Made by a program: the position numbers and the translations under genes. From Chrysochromulina parva (Eukaryota; Haptophyta; Prymnesiales; Chrysochromulinaceae): a stretch of DNA of 29,932 nt. Below the pieces are notes generated by a model. The model did not search any database and was not told the origin of the DNA. It saw only the letters and a program-made list of their open reading frames with translations. Shown here one piece after another: positions 26,501 to 29,932 of the stretch. The stretch spans positions 1-29,932 of the forward strand of contig PJAB01000315.1 of assembly GCA_002887195.1 (NCBI GenBank). Direction: 5' to 3'. Numbering within the stretch: position 1 is the first letter of the stretch; each line of letters begins with the position of its first letter.

Positions 26501-28069
26501 CTTCATGCGCACTCCGAGCTCTCCACACGATTCCACAGCTGGCACAGCGCGGCGCGCGCGCTCGAGGCGCTCGGTACGGCGCGGGGGCGCACGCTGCGCC
26601 TCTGCGTCGCAGCGGAGCGTTCACAGGCGCTCTCGCACCTGTTCACACAGTGGTACACTGTGGCAGTCGGTTTCGCGAGTGCGATGCAGCAGAGCCAGTT
26701 GGAGCAGCTTGCGCTGCGTCAGGCGATCGAAGAGATGGGCTTCGGCGCTCAGCTCGGCGCGCCGGGAGATCCCCTCGCGGACCCCTTTGAGCAGTTCGAC
26801 TTACTCAGCCCAATGCCAGGCCAGCGGACCGCGCCGCTTGGTGCCCACCACGGCGCTCTGCCATCGGAGCCATCGCACGCGGTGGAGGCGAGGCTGAGTG
26901 ACATGGCGAGCGCCGTGGCGAGCGAGCTCGACGCTCACCACGACGCCGCGGATCCGAGCGGCGCGTACGCGCTGATCGACGAGCTCGAGGCGCGACGCTC
27001 GCGCTCGGCGGGCACGCCCGTAGGTCCTGCCTCTTTTCACCAGGCCTCCTTCCACAACGCCCAACTTTACCGTGGCCAGCGCGGCGGCGGCGGCGGATCC
27101 TCAATGCGTGAAGGCGAGGGCGCTTCCCACACGCCACCCCGCGAAGACGAGGCCAGGTCCAGCCCGCCCTACCCCACTCCATCGTTCCACATGCCACCTG
27201 GTGAGGGCGGAGCGATCGCTTCCCGAGATTGCGGCGAGATCGTATCCCTCCCCCGGCGGCGTCGCGAGAGGCGTGCTTCGGAATGTTCCGACTCCCGCAG
27301 CGCTGCCTCATCTCGCCCGTCGTCCTCACGCCTAGCGGACCAGTCAGCCGAGCTCCACGGCTCGTTGAGGCTGCTCGGCTCCAACCTGATGCGGCTCGCG
27401 CGCGAAGGCACCGCCAACGGGCTGGACGTGCGCTCTGTCGTCACCGTACCAGGCCGCCTCTTCTCGGCGACAAAGGACCTCGTGCCGCGACTCGCCGAGC
27501 ACGTCTCGCCCGCAAAGCTCCTCAACTCGATGGTGCGGGAGCTCAACGAGACGCTCACTGCCAGCGGCTCCTCCTCGTCGCCCTGTGAAGGTGGATCGGT
27601 CTCCACCCTCACACGGCACGCCGCGTCTACCCTCGCCCCTCCGTCCGACCGACGCCATCTCCTCGCCGAGATTTCGCCGATCCTCGCCGAAGACGCTGTG
27701 GACTCTGAGGACGCTGTGGAGCATGCATATGCTCAACACGACGCTGTGGAGCCAGACTCGGACGCTGAGCTTCGGGCGCGTCCCGGTGGGTCCAGGGCGG
27801 GCTCATCTGTGGGCTGTGTGAATATTCACACTAGCTCATCTGTGGGCCCCCGCCTTCCAACGCCAAAACTCCTGGCTCCGACCGAGGCGGCGTTGCGCCA
27901 GCACAATGAGCTGCAACTCTCCCAGGCGAACGCAGCGGCCGCCGCCGCTGCTGCTGTCCTCTCGCGGCTCACCGCCCACCTCGAGGTCGACGGCGACGCA
28001 GGTGACAACTACGGGTATGCTCAGGCGTCGAGCTACGCTACGCCTGGCGCTGGGCGTGGCCGCCGATAG
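23591..28069 (+). CDS. Long coiled-coil membrane protein with SFI1-like motifs
   Basis: 1492 aa from ATG 23591; ATG 23648 (CAACAATG context, 1473 aa) is an equally good start. Residues about 75-550 form an almost unbroken Ala/Glu/Arg/Gln coiled coil. A membrane helix follows at about 636-660 (LLLYAGGAVLLPSLTLLVLVVL). Beyond it are several short tandem repeats, then at about 26450-26700 two segments fitting the L-x3-F-x2-W core of SFI1 centrin-binding repeats: LSTRFHSW and LSHLFTQW, with tryptophans 37 residues apart. The rest is mostly disordered, with a helix-like SSRLADQSAELHGSLRLL section and PGRLFSATKDLVPRLAEHV. I know no named family with this layout. Because the neighbour is centrin, I infer a membrane-tethered scaffold at the basal body or flagellar base. 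Confidence 0.75.
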   Translation: MNESVTLLQSLCALGQKATMHSSILYGAAKRGHTLPQQHSTPQLSPPPPRPHLSNSPPLFAAADQWLKRSFLNDKAHAEEDLQEALKEALAEASRTRKALREATTARDSALAAAATLRKLHEGELRRQRVELVSDAKTEQAKFAAAQVQAEQARRMADKELAAARDQIETIRRESQAYAEAQRTWARERRVLEEARRNLEEEGAALSERAAQESREAGERAGALRVALDEARSKLEATEARAHAERKARSAEAASLREQLATLTQEAERAHAATKAATAAAAEQRQAAELARRAADDHSRQLQARVAEAESHARQAEAGAKEDSARAEAAEARSEAAEEGKRLAEAAQRQAEAAQLQAEKLVVEGQRHADEASKQLKQAEALVLVTEGRVHIAEERAKQAEEVSKQAKKRAAEVEELSQQAERQAVKRVRDAVERTEQAEVKLKESRELRRREAEALKASIQQADERRREAEALAHQCSATLADSDRRFERCGAEAAEAAAAAAAAGAAKEERARERHADAEHRAGAAAAALSAAKAELSEVKAELSLIGARRCPQPLPCPEAAACPKAVACHGADGGSSSDGRWGHLGPWPRDVFWTVSWILQPHGRSDGTSEAPAVRPGSRRASSRAPEEDPAPELLLYAGGAVLLPSLTLLVLVVLARWWTRRRGHLPSSHLASRSSHVQSDACAQLCTSVNSGACAHLCTGVNSSHLPSGSTVAPPSAAAPATVRISAPAAASRAVVSTAARAVVSAVPRAVVSNASRAELARATGPTPHLPGSQSPIINLPGSQSPIISCEATWQSHQDEEVALQAALERELSQALALQMATASTANEPKMALRMASEADETEPKMALRMVMEADETEPKMALRMVTEADETEPEWLREASDVLSASPSASAPASVRAATPADDMALAQQVADALAVQGGPRSLWRPVPRAPAASQAASSQAAATASKTAQAVRQLARVCSQLESLHAHSELSTRFHSWHSAARALEALGTARGRTLRLCVAAERSQALSHLFTQWYTVAVGFASAMQQSQLEQLALRQAIEEMGFGAQLGAPGDPLADPFEQFDLLSPMPGQRTAPLGAHHGALPSEPSHAVEARLSDMASAVASELDAHHDAADPSGAYALIDELEARRSRSAGTPVGPASFHQASFHNAQLYRGQRGGGGGSSMREGEGASHTPPREDEARSSPPYPTPSFHMPPGEGGAIASRDCGEIVSLPRRRRERRASECSDSRSAASSRPSSSRLADQSAELHGSLRLLGSNLMRLAREGTANGLDVRSVVTVPGRLFSATKDLVPRLAEHVSPAKLLNSMVRELNETLTASGSSSSPCEGGSVSTLTRHAASTLAPPSDRRHLLAEISPILAEDAVDSEDAVEHAYAQHDAVEPDSDAELRARPGGSRAGSSVGCVNIHTSSSVGPRLPTPKLLAPTEAALRQHNELQLSQANAAAAAAAAVLSRLTAHLEVDGDAGDNYGYAQASSYATPGAGRGRR
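25644..25715 (+). repeat. Two 36-bp coding repeats, Cys-containing
   Basis: Encodes ACAQLCTSVNSG then ACAHLCTGVNSS shortly after the membrane helix of the coiled-coil protein. Confidence 0.75.
25796..25880 (+). repeat. About three 30-bp coding repeats, RAVVS
   Basis: CGCGCCGTCGTGAGC recurs with variable spacers, giving RAVVSTAARAVVSAVPRAVV. Confidence 0.75.
25913..25972 (+). repeat. Two 30-bp coding repeats, LPGSQSPII
   Basis: Direct, practically identical in-frame repeats encoding LPGSQSPIIN and LPGSQSPIIS. Confidence 0.85.
26087..26233 (+). repeat. 45-bp tandem repeat, EPKMALRM..EADET
   Basis: Three full units (26087-26131, 26132-26176, 26177-26221) and the start of a fourth, in frame. 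The copies are nearly identical, so the number may vary between strains. Confidence 0.9.
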
Positions 28070-28164
28070 CCACGCGGGTCGCCGTCGCAGCTGTGAATAC
28101 GTGCCCAACCCGACGCGCTGTCCCCCCCGCCCCCTACGATAGCCACGCGCATCGGCGTCGCAGC
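28064..28164. repeat. Imperfect direct repeat across the coiled-coil gene stop
   Basis: CGATAGCCACGCGGGTCGCCGTCGCAGC-type sequence at 28064-28091 recurs at 28137-28164 with a few changes. The first copy contains the stop codon TAG (28067-28069). Confidence 0.65.
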
Positions 28165-28690
28165 ACAGAGGAGCGAGTGTGTCGGGCATCAGTCGGGGGT
28201 TTGAAGATGAATTAGTGTTTAGACGAGACTCGAGCAGCGCGGTTGAGCCGGCGACGTGCACGCGCGCACGCCGCCGCCCGCCGTGGCGCGGGCGTCGGCG
28301 TGCCGGCCCGCGGCTCGCGGCTCGCGCCTCCCGCGGGACGCGGCGACGTGCGTATACCGGATTTAACCGATATGGTCATTTATTAGACGGGTCAATGGTG
28401 AAAAACGGGTTCCGAAATCCACAGTAGTTGAAAGACCTTTTAATTCGCAATGCAGCCATACACAACGTGCAAGCTGAGTGGCAAGAGGACGTGCTGTCCG
28501 GCGTTCCGGCGGCGTTGCCACACGATCGCAAGCCAACAAGACCCCGGGCCGGTCTCACACCGCCGCAAGCGACTTGCCTTATGAATGATCCTGGCCGCAC
28601 TACATACTCTGACGCACCGCGCGCGAATATGAGAGCCGCGCGAAGCCCGACGCTACAGCAAACACATCCTGCCGCCAGTCGTCGAAGCGC
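28070..28690. other. Tail-to-tail intergenic region
   Basis: Between the coiled-coil gene and the CIMIP2-like gene 3' ends. Apart from the second copy of the direct repeat and a very GC-rich stretch (about 28255-28345) nothing is recognised. Confidence 0.5.
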
Positions 28691-29596
28691 TCAGCTGGAG
28701 ACCTTCTTTGACGCGACGAACGGGATGGTCACCGCAGGAGCATCCCAGCCTTGGCCGGGGGTGGTGCGCGGCCGATAGCCCGCGTAGCCAACGTTGGCCA
28801 CGGTGACCTTCGGTGGGCGCCCCAGGTGGCCTGCGGGGTAGGCGAGCTGCTTCTCGGTGTCCACGTTGAAGGGGGTGCACGGGTCACCGATGCCGCCGGC
28901 TTTGGGCTGGCCGTGGGCCGGGATCAACTCCTCGACCGTGTACGAGAACTGCTTTCCAAAGTTGCTCGAGTAGTACTTACCAGGGAAGTGGCCCGTGTAC
29001 CCACTCTTGGTGCGCGGCGCACCAGCGGGCCAGACGGCCCCCGGCTGCAAGTTGGGGTACGACGTCTTCTGCTCGCCCGCGTTCAGCCCCGGCGCATCGA
29101 AGCCGATGGCCGCGAATTTCGTAGTGCCCGCATCCCCGCAGCACACGGCGCCCTGGGTGAAGCCGCACACCTGGTGGTGGTTGGGCAAGTGGCCGCCGTA
29201 GCCTGGCATGCGGTAGCTCGCCATGGCGATGTTGTCCAGGTGCTGCGACTCCGCGGCTTTCCAATCTTTGACCATCGACACCGTCGCCTTGCTGACGCTG
29301 GTTGTGAACACCTTCGGCCCAAGGTTCGGGAAGGCGTCGGGCGACGTCGGAGGGCCTCGGTCGCCCGGCGTCAGGCCCGTGTAGCCCGACGCGGCGTACG
29401 TGTGCGCCGGAGGGGCGAGTTTGGTGAGGCCTACGGTGTTGGACGCCATGCCCGGTTGGCGCGTCCCTGGCATCTCGGGCGCCTTTGGCGTGTAGCTGAA
29501 GCCCGTCTGGTGGGCAGACACATGCATGATCATACTGTCGCGGCCATCACCGGACGGATGGTAGAAATTGTACTTGCTCAGGGGCGCTAGCGCCAT
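28691..29596 (-). CDS. Probable FAM166/CIMIP2-like ciliary microtubule inner protein
   Basis: 301 aa in one exon. The start is ATG 29596 (MALAPLSKYNFYHPSGDGRD), because the open frame upstream of it looks non-coding. The protein is rich in Gly, Pro, Tyr and Thr and has four Gly-Tyr turns of the type xGYxGxxP: SGYTGLTPGDRG, PGYGGHLPNHHQVCGFTQG, SGYTGHFPGKYYSSNFGKQF and VGYAGYRPR. The pattern G-Y-T/G-G-H-x-P followed by an F-G turn is typical of the FAM166/CIMIP2 (DUF2475) proteins, which lie inside the doublet microtubules of cilia. No membrane segment is present. This is assignment by motif, not by a full-length alignment; another Gly-Tyr-rich axonemal protein is possible. It fits with centrin 5 kb away. 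Confidence 0.55.
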   Translation of the reverse strand: MALAPLSKYNFYHPSGDGRDSMIMHVSAHQTGFSYTPKAPEMPGTRQPGMASNTVGLTKLAPPAHTYAASGYTGLTPGDRGPPTSPDAFPNLGPKVFTTSVSKATVSMVKDWKAAESQHLDNIAMASYRMPGYGGHLPNHHQVCGFTQGAVCCGDAGTTKFAAIGFDAPGLNAGEQKTSYPNLQPGAVWPAGAPRTKSGYTGHFPGKYYSSNFGKQFSYTVEELIPAHGQPKAGGIGDPCTPFNVDTEKQLAYPAGHLGRPPKVTVANVGYAGYRPRTTPGQGWDAPAVTIPFVASKKVSS

Positions 29597-29751
29597 CTCT
29601 TGCTGAAGGCGCCTGGCGACCCTCCGAAACCCTGAGAGCCCTGTCGTGCGCTCTCGCGGAACAGCTAATTTTTTGCGGTATAGGACGCAGCACATCATGT
29701 AACGACCTCCATTCTTCGTGCGTTCGCGCCGCTGTTCTCGCCGCGGCCTGA

Positions 29752-29932
29752 TGTCGAGCCCATCCTCAGCGCTCGCGTTTTCCCAAAACGACACAAAACC
29801 AGCTGCTCCGGACCGACGCCGAGCTCGAGGCGCTTCGGCGGGCGGCGGACGAGGCGTCGGCGCGCGCGGCGGCGGCCGAGGAGGTCGCGCACGCCGGCGC
29901 CGTTGAGAAGGCCCAGCTGCTCGCCGCGGCCA
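29752..29932 (+). CDS. Partial coiled-coil protein, runs off the window
   Basis: From 29752 the frame is open to the window end. From about 29779 it reads as a coiled coil rich in Ala, Glu, Leu and Arg (QLLRTDAELEALRRAADEAS then EKAQLLAAA). No ATG is seen in the frame after the stop at 29749-29751, so the exon probably begins at a splice acceptor (candidates are the AGs near 29769 and 29802). It is divergent from the CIMIP2-like gene. The true 5' end is not determined. Confidence 0.45.

Noticed and set aside
29597..29794. 66-residue N-terminal extension of the CIMIP2-like protein
   Set aside because: Basic, low-quality sequence without Gly-Tyr character; ATG 29596 starts the protein-like part, and the extension overlaps the divergent coiled-coil exon.

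Overview
The window is nuclear DNA of a eukaryotic, photosynthetic, flagellated microalga, most likely a GC-rich haptophyte. This rests on several things: a plastid-type DUF1995 protein, a mitochondrial complex II subunit, a centrin and a probable axonemal protein, compact genes with very few and short introns (donors of GTGCGN/GTGAGC type), long low-complexity proteins, and a CCxCGGG extracellular module of the kind seen in haptophytes and pelagophytes. The lineage is inferred; pelagophytes or other GC-rich algae are not excluded.

Layout, left to right. 1-606 is non-coding and starts with an evenly spaced array of CTTAAG palindromes. 607-1680 (+) is a DUF1995/LPA3-like plastid protein. 1848-3014 (+) is a disordered protein ending in a Cys/His cluster. 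3815-8794 (-) is a very large two-pass membrane protein with polyQ and Ser-Pro-rich tracts. 9122-13465 (+) is a complete P4-ATPase (phospholipid flippase). 14661-16919 (-) is a single-pass receptor-like protein. 17009-18295 (+) is a Gly-rich disordered protein. 18937-19600 (-) is SDHD (CybS), three exons. 19788-22040 (+) is a methionine-R-sulfoxide reductase (MsrB) fused behind a membrane-associated repeat region. 22837-23433 (-) is a centrin, two exons. 23591-28069 (+) is a long coiled-coil membrane protein with two SFI1-like centrin-binding motifs. 28691-29596 (-) is a probable FAM166/CIMIP2-like ciliary microtubule protein. At 29752-29932 (+) a coiled-coil exon runs off the window.

From position 1848 onward the genes alternate strand one by one. 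This gives five head-to-head pairs with short shared upstream regions (about 90-330 bp) and tail-to-tail gaps of about 0.6-1.2 kb. The non-coding features of note (palindromes, hairpins, short direct repeats) lie mainly in the tail-to-tail gaps.

The functional theme of the right half is the flagellum/basal body: centrin, the coiled-coil protein with SFI1-like motifs divergent from it, and the CIMIP2-like protein. SDHD and MsrB share another divergent promoter region. The most interesting candidates are the centrin/SFI1-motif pair, the MsrB fusion, the alternating gene order, and the receptor-like protein with an apparently missing signal-peptide exon.
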